From: Ornithinimicrobium sp. CNJ-824
Lineage (GTDB): Bacteria > Actinomycetota > Actinomycetes > Actinomycetales > Dermatophilaceae
Length of the DNA stretch: 64,000 bases
Reading direction: 5' to 3'
Assembly (NCBI RefSeq): GCF_001942405.1
Contig: NZ_MKKA01000009.1
Location: forward strand, 2,453 to 66,452
Shown: piece after piece, positions 1-7,818 of the stretch
How the letters are laid out: every line of letters starts with the position of its first letter
Numbering within the stretch: position 1 is the stretch's first letter
Program-made: the position numbers and the translations under genes
Notes under the pieces: model-generated
The model's input: the letters and a program-made list of their open reading frames with translations, nothing else
Database searches by the model: none
What the model was told of the DNA's origin: nothing

Positions 1-1413
1 GGGGAAATGGGGCAAGCACTACTCCTGCTCTTACTCGTCGAGCCGGACTGGTTGAAAGATCTGCCTCTTGCCATTCCTTCGGTGCGACAAAGGTTGGGCA
101 GGCTATGTGTCGCAGCCATTCGCGGAGAAGGCCAGGGGGGAGGTGTTAGCAAATGGGCGGCGTCCGCACTCCTGAGAGCGGTGTCTAAAGAAGTGTTCCT
201 TGATTCTTTCGCTTTACTCTTCATGGCTTGTAATGAGCATGAGGTGCGCTGGGAGTTGATCCTGGGGATGCACACCTTATCCAGCCGTCCATACCACCAG
301 ACTCAAGGGGTACAATCTAGAATCGCCGCGGCGTGTCTTGATGCGCAGAGCCAGATTTTGCCACACGAAGAAGAGTCCGGTGCCATGATCGACACTTTGC
401 AGAGGATGGAGCGGTCAGCGAGGTCGCGCGAGCGTGCCGCGACGCGTCCGACCATGCAATCCGCGTGGCAGGCACTACGAAGAGATTATAGGGCACTTTT
501 TGCTCGTCATCCTGCCATCGCTGGGGATGCGCTCATTGTTGTTGACGCACTCGACGGGCCCAGTATCCGCGAACAAGGACGCATCGGTGGTTCGTGGAAG
601 CCGCCGGGCGGATGGGACAGTGTCCGTGCCGCTTGGCGAAACTGTTCTGACTATATCGGGACTCAGGTTGTACCCAATCTTCCCTTTGTACGTCCCATTA
701 TCGAAGTATACCTGGACATGGAGAATTCGTGGGGTATGCGCCGTAGGGCAGAGGTGTTGTTGGATTCTCATGAAATGTCGCTGCTGAAGCTACAAACTCT
801 GGACCGAGGTATGGAGGCGCTTGAGAACGACACGCTGGGCGAGCAAGATCGGAATGACTTGGCGGACCTATTCAGGGATTGGTTTGCCAGCGTATTGGAA
901 GCTCCCGTGGGACGTGGCCCTACCGGCGATGCTGAAGACGCGGCTTACCTCTACCGGGCGTTGGAGCGGTGCCCGGCGAATGTGGAAAAGGTCTGGGCTG
1001 AAGCCCGGACGAGGCTCATTGCGGAAGGTACTGAACCGGTTTTCGCGGGAGCCTCCATCCCCGCGGATATGGTGTTTTGCGACAGGATGGTACTGCGTGA
1101 TGCGCTGGTCCACGTTATGGAGAACGTCTACTCAACGAGGCACAGAGGGAGGCGACGCGAGCGGCGGGTTATCGAGGTGTCTCACAAGGTGGCCAAAGGG
1201 CAGCTTGTGCTCGAGATCAAAAATACCGGTACAGAGGAGGCGGAGTATCCTGGCCAAGGCATGAGTCGCTTCGATGGTTTGCTCGGGAATTTTGGGGGCT
1301 CGCTGAAAGGGTCACCCAGCGATGGAAGGCCGTTTACATACGTAGCTACACTCGTTCTGCCGTTGTGGAACGGAGTGCAGGAGGAATATAATGAAGACGC
1401 TAGTAATCGTTGA
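1..1413 (+). CDS. Soluble histidine-kinase-like ATPase, candidate DtcA-type sensor of a Detocs-like system (5' end may lie outside the window)
   Basis: The first ATG is at 7, but the frame is open to the window edge, so the true start may be upstream. The product is at least 468 residues. The last ~110 residues look like a GHKL/HATPase_c fold: an N-box-like segment (LRDALVHVMENVYS, ~residues 362-375), then LEIKNTG as the G1-box, and a Gly-rich stretch (LLGNFGGSLKG) before a final hydrophobic strand. No membrane segment is visible, so this is a cytosolic kinase or sensor. The ~350-residue N-terminal part is helical and unrecognised, and I could not assign a phosphoacceptor His. The gene overlaps the next one by 23 bases, so they are translationally coupled. 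Together with the downstream receiver-phosphorylase it fits a defensive two-component system (inference). Base composition is lower in GC than the chromosome after 4331. Confidence 0.6.
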   Translation, partial: GEMGQALLLLLLVEPDWLKDLPLAIPSVRQRLGRLCVAAIRGEGQGGGVSKWAASALLRAVSKEVFLDSFALLFMACNEHEVRWELILGMHTLSSRPYHQTQGVQSRIAAACLDAQSQILPHEEESGAMIDTLQRMERSARSRERAATRPTMQSAWQALRRDYRALFARHPAIAGDALIVVDALDGPSIREQGRIGGSWKPPGGWDSVRAAWRNCSDYIGTQVVPNLPFVRPIIEVYLDMENSWGMRRRAEVLLDSHEMSLLKLQTLDRGMEALENDTLGEQDRNDLADLFRDWFASVLEAPVGRGPTGDAEDAAYLYRALERCPANVEKVWAEARTRLIAEGTEPVFAGASIPADMVFCDRMVLRDALVHVMENVYSTRHRGRRRERRVIEVSHKVAKGQLVLEIKNTGTEEAEYPGQGMSRFDGLLGNFGGSLKGSPSDGRPFTYVATLVLPLWNGVQEEYNEDASNR

Positions 1414-1955
1414 CGACAAAGACGATGCGCGACAGATTTACGCGCGAAACTTGAAACTACAGTTGGCACCGCTCTTGGGGGGGTATTGATGTCAAGGAGT
1501 TTGATCAGCCCTTAGACGCAATCGAATATCTTATGGGGCCGAACAATCCAGCGGACATTGTGGTCGTTGACATGTTCTTTCCGCCGGAGGACGACCCTGG
1601 GGCAGCTGCGGAGGATCATGTACCGCGGGGCCTCGACGTCATTCAAGTGGGTCATCGCCGAGGCGCGGTAGTTGTCGGCTTGTCCATCGGGAATGTTAAT
1701 CGTTTTCCGGACCTTGAAAATGACGCCAAGAACGCTGGTGCTCACCTCTTTGCTTACAGGCAAAAGATACAGGATCCGACGAAATATGGATGGGCTCACT
1801 TCTCTCAAGATATTGCTGACCTGGTTGACGTTCAGTATAGGGTGGGCGACGACCGTGCCTCTGGTGTTTCCGCATCAAGCGACCACATTCTGGTCTTTGT
1901 TGCGTTGGCGGCGGAACTGGATGTTCTAAAAGGTCGATGGGGGGTTGCAGAATAG
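1391..1955 (+). CDS. Response-regulator receiver domain, N-terminal part of a receiver-nucleoside phosphorylase fusion (frameshifted)
   Basis: ATG at 1391 begins MKTLVIVDDKDDARQIY, the usual receiver start with the acidic DD pair. After ~31 codons the frame breaks in a G7 run (1477-1483). Dropping one G joins it to a frame reading GIDVKEFDQPLDAIEYL and then IVVVDMFFPPEDD, where VVVDMFFPP is the expected phosphoacceptor Asp strand. The receiver continues to ~1860 and then runs into DHILVFVALAAELDVLKG, which is the first strand and helix of a nucleoside-phosphorylase fold. The receiver is therefore fused to the phosphorylase domain encoded from 1945. A second break (G6 run, 1939-1944) again needs one G removed. 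As written, the ORF stops at 1489 and reopens. I infer one protein of ~410 residues, most like the DtcC effector of Detocs. Confidence 0.6.
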
Positions 1956-2637
1956 AATGGGGGATGCAACTTGGGACGGCAAGTTGCCTGGCTCAGGTCT
2001 CGCGGTTAGGGTTTTGCCGGGCCATGGACCAGGGCGTGTGCGATCAGCAGTTACGGTAATGCACTATCTGCACACAGTGGATACGGAGAATCTACTATCT
2101 GTTTGGGTTGTCGGCATCGCTGGCGGCTTCGAGGAGCAAGATGTGGCGCTAGGGGACGTGCTTGTGCCGGACGTTGTGGTTGATCTGGGCACACGAAAGT
2201 TGCTTGGAGACGAACCGCCGGAATTTCGGCTACAGCCTTCTCCAGTGAACGGCAAACTTCTTCATTTTCTTCGTTCTGGCGACTTCGATGACGCTCTTTG
2301 GTACCAATCCGTTTCAGATTTGCCGCTTTACCCGCAGAGGGTCCGGCCGTCGCTAAAGATGGGGGAGGGTATCGTTTGCGCTGATGAAGTCGTGGCAAGT
2401 GACGAGTGGCGCCAAGAACTCATTGAGGCTTGGCCGAAGGTGACGGGTGTCGAGATGGAGGCTGGGGGCGTTGCGGCCGCTCTATTGCAGACTGCTACCG
2501 CTCGCCCCTTTTGCGTGGTAAGGGGGGTGTCGGACCACGCCGATCCACTGAAGTCTGATACCTCTTGGCGTGTCCATGCGATGAACGCCGCGGCTATCTT
2601 GGTCGAGTTGTCCGCCGTGGCTGTAAGCCGGGAATGA
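1945..2637 (+). CDS. Nucleoside phosphorylase/ATP-nucleosidase-like effector domain (C-terminal part of the receiver fusion)
   Basis: This is a PNP/UDP-phosphorylase superfamily domain. Hallmarks are VVGIAGGFEEQDVALGDVLVPD (nucleoside/phosphate-binding loop and following strand, ~residues 53-74), VEMEAGGVAAALLQTA (the Met-Glu purine/ribose-binding segment) and VVRGVSDHADPLKSDTSW (catalytic Asp loop), then a closing helix. The ORF opens at a TTG, which is unlikely to be a true start. Its missing first strand (ILVFVALAAELDVLKG) is encoded just upstream in the frame that precedes it, so this is the C-terminal half of the fusion starting at 1391. Related domains in Detocs, and in some CBASS and AVAST systems, are known to cleave ATP to adenine and ribose triphosphate on infection. 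The same activity here is inferred from architecture. A housekeeping MTA/SAH nucleosidase is less likely because of the receiver fusion and kinase partner. Confidence 0.7.
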   Translation: MQNRMGDATWDGKLPGSGLAVRVLPGHGPGRVRSAVTVMHYLHTVDTENLLSVWVVGIAGGFEEQDVALGDVLVPDVVVDLGTRKLLGDEPPEFRLQPSPVNGKLLHFLRSGDFDDALWYQSVSDLPLYPQRVRPSLKMGEGIVCADEVVASDEWRQELIEAWPKVTGVEMEAGGVAAALLQTATARPFCVVRGVSDHADPLKSDTSWRVHAMNAAAILVELSAVAVSRE

Positions 2638-2713
2638 TCGAGGTCCCTTGAGGGATAACCAGCTTTGTGAGCTAGGCCGGTGTGGAGGGAGGGCCCGGCG
2701 GCGCACCCAGTGC

Positions 2714-2757
2714 GTTTGACCGGCGGGTGCAGACGCATGATTCTGCGGTCATCTAGT
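2714..2757. repeat. Left copy of a ~44-bp imperfect direct repeat flanking the ISL3 element
   Basis: This reads gtttgaccggcgggtgcaga and onward, and is clearly related to 3973-4016 (gttttgacggcgggcgcaga and onward) in the same orientation. On the minus strand both copies can encode HASAPA followed by a similar short peptide, so they may be remnants of the same duplicated coding end. The right copy directly abuts the IS terminal repeat; the left copy is separated from the IS by ~17 bases. Confidence 0.5.
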
Positions 2758-2774
2758 ATCGCTCTCGTCTTGAG

Positions 2775-3972
2775 GATCTTCACCATGCAGGGTGTAGTTG
2801 GGGTCTGAATCCGCCGACCTCCAGGAGCGCTCTTGCGATGTAGTGGGTGAGGTACGGAATCCCAGGGCAGGCCGCGTAGGTGCTCGAGACCTCCCTTCAC
2901 GGTCTCGGTAAGCCATTGCTCGTGCGGGCCGCTCGAAGTAGGCCAGGACATCACAGACGCGTCTGGCCAGGGTTGCGGCCGAGCTTGCGCAGCCGATCAG
3001 CGGCCTGGGTGCGCCGTCGGTCGGTGAGGGCGTCGATCACCGAGCGCATCCCGATGTGGCCGCCTGCGCGGTCGGGGTCACGGTAGGCGGAGATCATGCG
3101 CTGGTAGATGCCCCAGGGCAGCTCGACCTGCAGGTGCTCATCGCTGGCGAAGAGCCGCTTTGTCGAAGCGCTCCTGCTGGCGTTCGGTGAGCAGGTCGGC
3201 TCCGGTGTGCAGGGTCCGCCGCGCGGCGGAGAAGGGGTCGTCCTTGCGGCTCCGGTGCCCAGCTCGGGAGGGCCCGGTCTCGTCGCGGACCGGGATGAGG
3301 TCGATGACAGGGTGCCGTACTTGTCTCCCTTCCTGGTGTGCCGCCAGACGTGCTCATCCGCGCCGATCACGGGGACACCGTTGAGGCGGCCCGGGTCGGC
3401 GATGGGCCGCCGTTGTCCTTCGGCCAGGACTGCCTCGTTGGCGGTGTTCCAGGAGACGGCGAGTCCTTCGGCGACGCGTGCTATGGACCGGTGCTGGGTC
3501 ACGATGCCGACCAGTGCCCACCGCGGTCCGACGCGGGAGGTCTTCGCGCGCGGCTCGGCCGGGGCGGTGGTGTCCTGGCGCCACACGGACCCACTCTTTG
3601 CACCGGTACCGGCGCAGGGTGACCAGCAGGGTCGTGGGGCGCCACCCGAACGGTTCGTGCGCCCAGCTCTCGGGTCACCGTGTCGCGCGGGACGCCCTGG
3701 CAGTCGCACCGCCGGACCAGTCGTCCGGTCCGGTTTGACGACCCGGCAGGCGAACACCGCACGATCAGGTTCGAGAGCTGGCCAGTGACTTCCACCTGGC
3801 CGTTGACACCCAGGCGGGTGCAGGTGGTCAGGTAAGGGCGCGTGAAGGTAGCGTCAGGCACGTCGAGGTCTGTCGGATGGGTGGTGTGAGAACTTCCATC
3901 ACCAGAAGACCTCGACACCTACCCCCGGACCGGCGCGCCAGCGCGCACTACACCCTCATTTGTGAAAGGCCC
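2775..3972 (-). mobile_element. Degenerate ISL3-family insertion sequence
   Basis: Imperfect terminal inverted repeats bound the element. The left end (2775-2798) contains TTCAC then GGGTGTAGT. The right end (3947-3972), read from outside on the minus strand, contains TTTCAC then GGGTGTAGT with the same 6-base spacing. These match the terminal pattern I associate with actinobacterial ISL3 elements. The length of ~1.2 kb is shorter than the usual ~1.3-1.5 kb, in keeping with an internal deletion in the transposase. The element lies inside the lower-GC island, just inboard of the tRNA-derived attachment site. No clean target duplication was seen at the ends. Confidence 0.65.
2780..3870 (-). pseudogene. 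ISL3-family transposase, multiply frameshifted and internally deleted
   Basis: Pieces in several minus-strand frames line up with one ISL3 transposase. The N-terminal part reads DATFTRPYLTT, then the zinc-binding segment with RRCDCQGVPRDTVTREL. A middle part reads RVGPRWALVGIVTQHRS, SWNTANEAVLAEGQR and DEHVWRHTRKGDKYGT (family hallmark). The C-terminal part reads LFASDEHLQVELPWGIYQRM and ends in HYIARALLEVGGFRPQLHP with a stop at 2780-2782. Between GDKYGT and the RRTLHTGADLL-like segment, the stretch normally holding further catalytic residues is missing. At least four frame changes are needed. The gene cannot make active transposase. Unlike the single indels elsewhere in the window, this one is truly decayed. 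Confidence 0.75.
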
Positions 3973-4283
3973 GTTTTGACGGCGGGCGCAGATGCGTGAG
4001 CCTGCAGCTCACCGAAGACCACTCCCGTTCTAGCGCGCCGCGACGAACGCGCCGAGCAACGATCCCTGAGGGACCCGGCGGCCCGGGCGGCCTGCCCTTG
4101 ACCGGTGGAATCATGGGTGGCAGCAGCACTCATCGCAGGCTCCTCCTCAAGCAGATCGACGAGACAACTATTCCGACCGTACCCCAGAAAAGTACTGCAG
4201 TGGGGTACGCAATCGGCGCGATCCGGTGTGCTCTGCAACGCCCTGAACTGCAGGAATGGGTTCTCGCGTGCCCCAGACGTGGA
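3973..4283. other. Non-coding end of the island between the IS and the tRNA fragment
   Basis: No convincing gene. It begins with the right copy of the ~44-bp direct repeat (3973-4016), which abuts the IS end. A short minus-strand ORF here (to 4238) has no recognisable domain. The A/T content rises around 4160-4210. No integrase gene is present on this side, so if the island encodes one it lies left of the window. Confidence 0.5.
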
Positions 4284-4330
4284 CTTTGCAAGCAGGGGGT
4301 TAGGGGTTCGAGTCCCCTCGCCTCCACCCA
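4284..4330 (+). repeat. tRNA-Ala(TGC) 3'-half fragment: island attachment site (att)
   Basis: This stretch starts inside an anticodon loop with TGC, continues with the 3' anticodon stem (GCAGG), then a T-arm (AGGGG-TTCGAGT-CCCCT), the 3' acceptor strand CGCCTCC and discriminator A at 4326. The matching 5' half (GGAGGCG, D-arm) is absent upstream; similarity to a tRNA stops abruptly at ~4284. A strong terminator follows at once (4335-4367), as expected for the native 3' flank of the tRNA gene. The simplest reading is that an element integrated in the anticodon loop. The functional tRNA-Ala was rebuilt at its far end, outside the window, and this duplicated 3' half marks the near end. Confidence 0.75.
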
Positions 4331-4334
4331 GGTC

Positions 4335-4367
4335 AGAGGCCCTTCCCGGGATCCGGGAGGGGCCTCT
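4335..4367 (+). terminator. Rho-independent-type hairpin of the original tRNA-Ala locus
   Basis: A 15-bp stem (agaggcccttcccgg / ccgggaggggcctct, one G-T pair) closes a 3-base loop. It lies 8 bases beyond the tRNA-Ala 3' fragment. It could also serve the converging minus-strand gene that ends at 4375. Confidence 0.7.
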
Positions 4368-4374
4368 GTCGTGG

Positions 4375-4887
4375 TCAGCTATCGCCCACCACGGTCAGGC
4401 CCGACCCGCCACCGCCCACCAGGGTGAACGGTGCGTCGCGGGACGTCACCGGCAGGCTGACTACGCCTCCGTCCGGGACGACCCGCACACCGAGCAGGAA
4501 CGCCGTCACCCGCAGGTGCAGACGACCATCAGCACCGCAGCCCAGGACGGCCGGACCTCTGGCCGGTCCCCGCGCAAGGTGCGGGACGGCATCGGGGTAG
4601 GGGTCGTCATACGCCTGCGCCCGTCCCTCGTGCGCCTCGAACAGCTGCTCCACCTCGGACCACGACCTCGCCCGCACCGACCCGGCCACGGCCGCGACCA
4701 CACCGTCGAGGGTGGACGCCACGGTCGCTGCACCCGTCCGGCCGGTCACCGTCCACCCGTGGGGGCCGCCGGTCACCCGGACGCCGTGGCCGACCGAGGT
4801 GAGCAACCGCGCGACGTCCCCGCGCCGGCGCGGGCCGGACACGAAGGGCGTCGCCCAGTCCGTGGCCGACCCGCAGGCGCCGCACAC
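4375..4887 (-). CDS. Hypothetical protein with N-terminal CxxC
   Basis: 170 residues with ATG at 4887, 18 bases after the deacetylase stop, so probably last in an asparaginase-deacetylase-this gene operon. The start, MCGACGSATDW, has a CxxC that could be half of a zinc ribbon, but I see no second pair. The rest is a mixed alpha/beta sequence with no membrane segment and no motif I recognise; a Gly-rich stretch (LVGGGGSGLTVVGDS) ends the protein. The composition is that of the host chromosome. Function unknown. The call rests on codon bias and operon position. Confidence 0.55.
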   Translation of the reverse strand: MCGACGSATDWATPFVSGPRRRGDVARLLTSVGHGVRVTGGPHGWTVTGRTGAATVASTLDGVVAAVAGSVRARSWSEVEQLFEAHEGRAQAYDDPYPDAVPHLARGPARGPAVLGCGADGRLHLRVTAFLLGVRVVPDGGVVSLPVTSRDAPFTLVGGGGSGLTVVGDS

Positions 4888-4905
4888 CTGAACCGACCTC
4901 CGGCC

Positions 4906-5784
4906 TCAGCCGCGAGGGAACCGCTGCTTGAAGTCCTCGGCGATGGTGTTGAACTGGGCCCACTCCACGGCGTCGTGCTGGTTGATGTGCTCGATGAGGC
5001 GCTCGAGCATGAGCAGCACCTGCGGCCGTCCGGACACATCCGGGTGCACGGTCATCGTGAACACCCCGTAGTCCATCTCCCGGTAGACCCAGTCGAACTG
5101 GTCGCGCCACAGCTGCTCGATGTCCCGCGGGCTGACGAAGCCATGGCTGTTGGGGCTGGCCTTGATGAACATCATCGGCGGCAGGTCGTCGAGGTACCAG
5201 TTGGCCGGGATCTCCACCAGGTCCGTCTCCTCGCCACGTACCAGCGGCTTCATCCAGTCGCGGGCGTCCTTGTCGTAGTCGATCTTGGTCCAGGAGTCGC
5301 CGACCCGGACGTAGTACGGCTCGAAGTCGCGGTGCATGAGCGAGTGGTCGTAGGTGATGCCGCGGTCCAGCAGCAGCTCGTTGGTGATCGGGGAGAACTC
5401 CCACCACGGCGCCACGTAACCCGTGGGCCGTCGGCCCGCACGCCGCTCGATCAGGTCGATGCAGTAGTCGAGGATCTCGGTCTCCTGCTCGCGGCTCATC
5501 GCGATCGGGTTCTCGTGGCTGTAGCCGTGCGCCCCGATCTCGTGGCCGGCTGCGACGACCTCGTCGAACTCCTCCGGGAAGGTCTCGATCGAGTGCCCCG
5601 GCCAGAACCACGTCGACGGCAGGTCGTAGCGCTCCAGCAGCCGCCGCATTCGCGGCACCCCGACCTCCCCGGCGAACATGCCGCGGGAGATGTCGCACGG
5701 GGAGTCCTCCCCGCCGTAGGAGCCCAGCCACCCCCCGACGGCGTCGACGTCGATGCCCAGGGCCACGTAGATCTTCTTGCTCAT
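4906..5784 (-). CDS. Polysaccharide deacetylase family protein (NodB homology, HpPgdA/PuuE-like)
   Basis: 292 residues. NodB-type metal-dependent deacetylase: LGIDVDA (~residues 8-14) supplies the catalytic/metal Asp pair and [10 protein letters not shown] (~86-95) the metal-binding Hxxx[15 protein letters not shown] and [11 protein letters not shown] are segments of the family branch containing Helicobacter PgdA and the allantoinase-like PuuE proteins, rather than secreted chitin deacetylases. No signal peptide is present, so it acts in the cytoplasm, probably on an N-acyl or cyclic amide substrate. A good ribosome site (GAGAGGTAG) lies just before the ATG. Upstream is an L-asparaginase in the same orientation, 50 bases away, which suggests shared nitrogen scavenging (inference). 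Confidence 0.8.
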   Translation of the reverse strand: MSKKIYVALGIDVDAVGGWLGSYGGEDSPCDISRGMFAGEVGVPRMRRLLERYDLPSTWFWPGHSIETFPEEFDEVVAAGHEIGAHGYSHENPIAMSREQETEILDYCIDLIERRAGRRPTGYVAPWWEFSPITNELLLDRGITYDHSLMHRDFEPYYVRVGDSWTKIDYDKDARDWMKPLVRGEETDLVEIPANWYLDDLPPMMFIKASPNSHGFVSPRDIEQLWRDQFDWVYREMDYGVFTMTVHPDVSGRPQVLLMLERLIEHINQHDAVEWAQFNTIAEDFKQRFPRG

Positions 5785-5834
5785 TGCCAGCTACCTCTCT
5801 GTCGGTTGCGGTGTGCAGGATCGTCGGAGCCAGG

Positions 5835-6830
5835 TCAGGCGTAGCGGTCCACGAGCTCCTGGGTGACCTTCTCGCCCGTGGATCGCAGCGCGGCCAGCAG
5901 CAGCCGTGCGTGGAACAGCGGCAGCGCCCCCATGGAGAGAGCGCCGGCGTCGAGCAGGTCACGGGCGCCGCCGTTGCCGTAGAGCGGCGCGACTGGACCC
6001 TCGGCGACGCGGGTCGAGACGCCCACGGTCACCCCCTGCGCCACCGACTCGGTCACCCACCGCAGCAGCGCGTGGTTGCCGTTGCCCGCCCCTGTGCCGG
6101 CCAGGACGACCGCCTCGGCGCCCGCCTCGACCGCGGCCCGGGCCAGGGCGGCGTCGGCCCCCGGGTGCAGGGTCACGACGTCCACCCGCGTCGTGTCGAA
6201 CCGGGCCGTCAAGGACAACGGCGAGGTATGCCGCACGGGCCGGGCGTGCAGGCGGACTCCGTCCTCCCCCACGGTCCCCAGCGGCCCCCCGTCGGACACC
6301 GCGAACGGCTGCGGGGCCAGGGTGTGCGCCTTGCGGAACCGGCCGCCGGGCAGCGCCAGCCCCGCGAAGACCAGCAGCGGGCCCATCCCCTCCGCATGCG
6401 GGTCGGCAGCGACCACCACGGCGTCCCGCAGGTTTCGCGGCCCGTCGGTGTCGGCGTGGTCGGCCGACCGCTGGGCGCCGGTGAGCACGACGGGCTTGTC
6501 GCTGCGCTGGCACAGGGACAGCAGGAACCCGGTCTCCTCGACCGTGTCCGTGCCGTGGGTGACGACCACCCCGTCGACGTCGTCGCGGGCGACCGCGGCG
6601 GCGACCGCCTCGACGACCTGCCGCAGGTGCCGGTGCTCCAGCAGGTAGGACCCGAGCGTGAACACGTCGTCGGTCTCCACCTCGACGCCCTCGGGGGCCA
6701 GCTCGCCGAGCAGGTCCCGGGCGGTAAGGCTGGCCACGGCGCCTGACCCGTCCGCGCTCGTGGAGGCGATCGTGCCGCCCGTGCCCAGCACGAGCACCCG
6801 CCGGGGTCCGCCACGGCTCCGATCGGTCAT
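5835..6830 (-). CDS. L-asparaginase
   Basis: 331 residues. It hydrolyses L-asparagine to aspartate and ammonia. Both catalytic threonine motifs are present: GTGGTIAST near the N-terminus (~residues 16-24) and THGTDTVEE at ~95-103, with the Thr-Asp pair. The C-terminal lobe contains AGTGAGNGNHALL. No signal peptide is visible, so it is probably cytoplasmic. The much longer open frame upstream is a shadow of mscS. I chose ATG at 6830 because it is preceded by AGGAGTGG and begins at the first conserved strand (RRVLVLGTGGT). It is first in an apparent operon with the deacetylase at 5784-4906, and divergent from the MscS gene. Confidence 0.9.
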   Translation of the reverse strand: MTDRSRGGPRRVLVLGTGGTIASTSADGSGAVASLTARDLLGELAPEGVEVETDDVFTLGSYLLEHRHLRQVVEAVAAAVARDDVDGVVVTHGTDTVEETGFLLSLCQRSDKPVVLTGAQRSADHADTDGPRNLRDAVVVAADPHAEGMGPLLVFAGLALPGGRFRKAHTLAPQPFAVSDGGPLGTVGEDGVRLHARPVRHTSPLSLTARFDTTRVDVVTLHPGADAALARAAVEAGAEAVVLAGTGAGNGNHALLRWVTESVAQGVTVGVSTRVAEGPVAPLYGNGGARDLLDAGALSMGALPLFHARLLLAALRSTGEKVTQELVDRYA

Positions 6831-6941
6831 CCGCACCACTCCTGCTCTGTCCAGCACGCTAGCAGCGGGCCCCGGACCACGGAGCGTGGGTGAACCTGGC
6901 TGAGCCTCCCCCGGGCCGTCGCCTGTGAGACATTCGTTCCC

Positions 6942-7763
6942 ATGTCGGACCTGAACGGCCTGCTGGAGGACCTCGGCCCCGCCTGGTCCGGCGCGCTCGT
7001 GTTCGTCGTCACCGTCCTCCTCAGCCTGGTCATCCATCGCCTGCTGACCCGGGGGATCGACGGTGCCGACGGGCAGCGCCACACCGGTCGTCAGGTCGGC
7101 CGCTTCGCCAGCGTGGCCGTCTTCGTCCTCGGCAGCCTGTGGGCGCTGCGGGTGAGCGGCCTGGAGGTGGGGCCGCTGCTGGGGGCGATGGGCGTCGGTG
7201 GCATCGCGGTGGCCTTCGCCGCCCAGGACCTGCTGCAGAACTTCCTCGCCGGTCTGCTCATCCAGGCCCGCCGGCCCTTCAAGGTGGGGGACCAGATCAC
7301 CAGCCTCGACTACGAGGGCACCGTGCTGGACATCGACCTGCGCGCCACGCGGCTGCGCACCTACGACGGTCTCGACGTGGTCCTGCCCAACGCCGAGGTG
7401 CTGCGCCACCCGATCGTCAACCACACCCGGACGCCGTTGCGTCGCACCACGCTGGTGGTCGGGGTGGCCTACGACACCGACCTGGCGCTCGCGCAACGGG
7501 TGCTGATCGAGTCGCTCGCCGGTCTGGACGAGCTGCAGGCCACCCCCACCCCCAAGGCCTGGGCCCAGGAGTTCGGGGAGAGCGCCATCACGTTCGCGGT
7601 GATGTTCTGGCACGCCTCGGACATGGCGTCCACCTGGGCCGCCCGCAGCGCGGCGGCGATGGCGGTCAAGCGTGGGCTCGACCGGGCAGGGGTCCAGATC
7701 CCGTTCCCCCAGCGGGTGGTGCGACACGTCACGCCCCAGGAGGGTCAGGACGCGCCCGGGTGA
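6942..7763 (+). CDS. Mechanosensitive ion channel, MscS family
   Basis: 273 residues. Three membrane helices precede the hallmark pore helix and beta domain. TM segments lie at ~15-37 and ~53-72, and the pore segment is GAMGVGGIAVAFAAQDLLQNFLAGLLI (~residues 84-110). This leads into RPFKVGDQI and GTVLDIDLRATRLRTYDGLDVVLPNA, the classic MscS beta-domain sequence. The C-terminal cytoplasmic alpha/beta domain is complete and the length is near that of E. coli MscS (286). It opens under membrane tension to release solutes during hypo-osmotic shock. It stands alone, divergent from asparaginase and convergent with PEP carboxylase. Confidence 0.9.
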   Translation: MSDLNGLLEDLGPAWSGALVFVVTVLLSLVIHRLLTRGIDGADGQRHTGRQVGRFASVAVFVLGSLWALRVSGLEVGPLLGAMGVGGIAVAFAAQDLLQNFLAGLLIQARRPFKVGDQITSLDYEGTVLDIDLRATRLRTYDGLDVVLPNAEVLRHPIVNHTRTPLRRTTLVVGVAYDTDLALAQRVLIESLAGLDELQATPTPKAWAQEFGESAITFAVMFWHASDMASTWAARSAAAMAVKRGLDRAGVQIPFPQRVVRHVTPQEGQDAPG

Positions 7764-7818
7764 GGACCGGTGGGGATTCAGGTACCAGGCATGTGGTGCC
7801 AGTAGTCCCCGCCCGGCC

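Noticed and set aside
1945-2637. Independent housekeeping MTA/SAH nucleosidase
   Set aside because: The first strand of the fold is missing from this frame and is encoded upstream in frame with a receiver domain; the opening TTG is not a credible start.
2951-3757. Functional transposase gene
   Set aside because: The frame carries only part of the ISL3 transposase; an internal segment is missing and N- and C-terminal parts lie in other frames.
4240-4330. A complete tRNA gene
   Set aside because: Only the anticodon loop to the 3' end is present; no acceptor 5' strand or D-arm can be found upstream.
5835-7727. 630-codon minus-strand frame suggesting a large asparaginase fusion
   Set aside because: The extra N-terminal half is antisense to mscS. 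A good ATG with ribosome site lies at 6830 just before the asparaginase fold.
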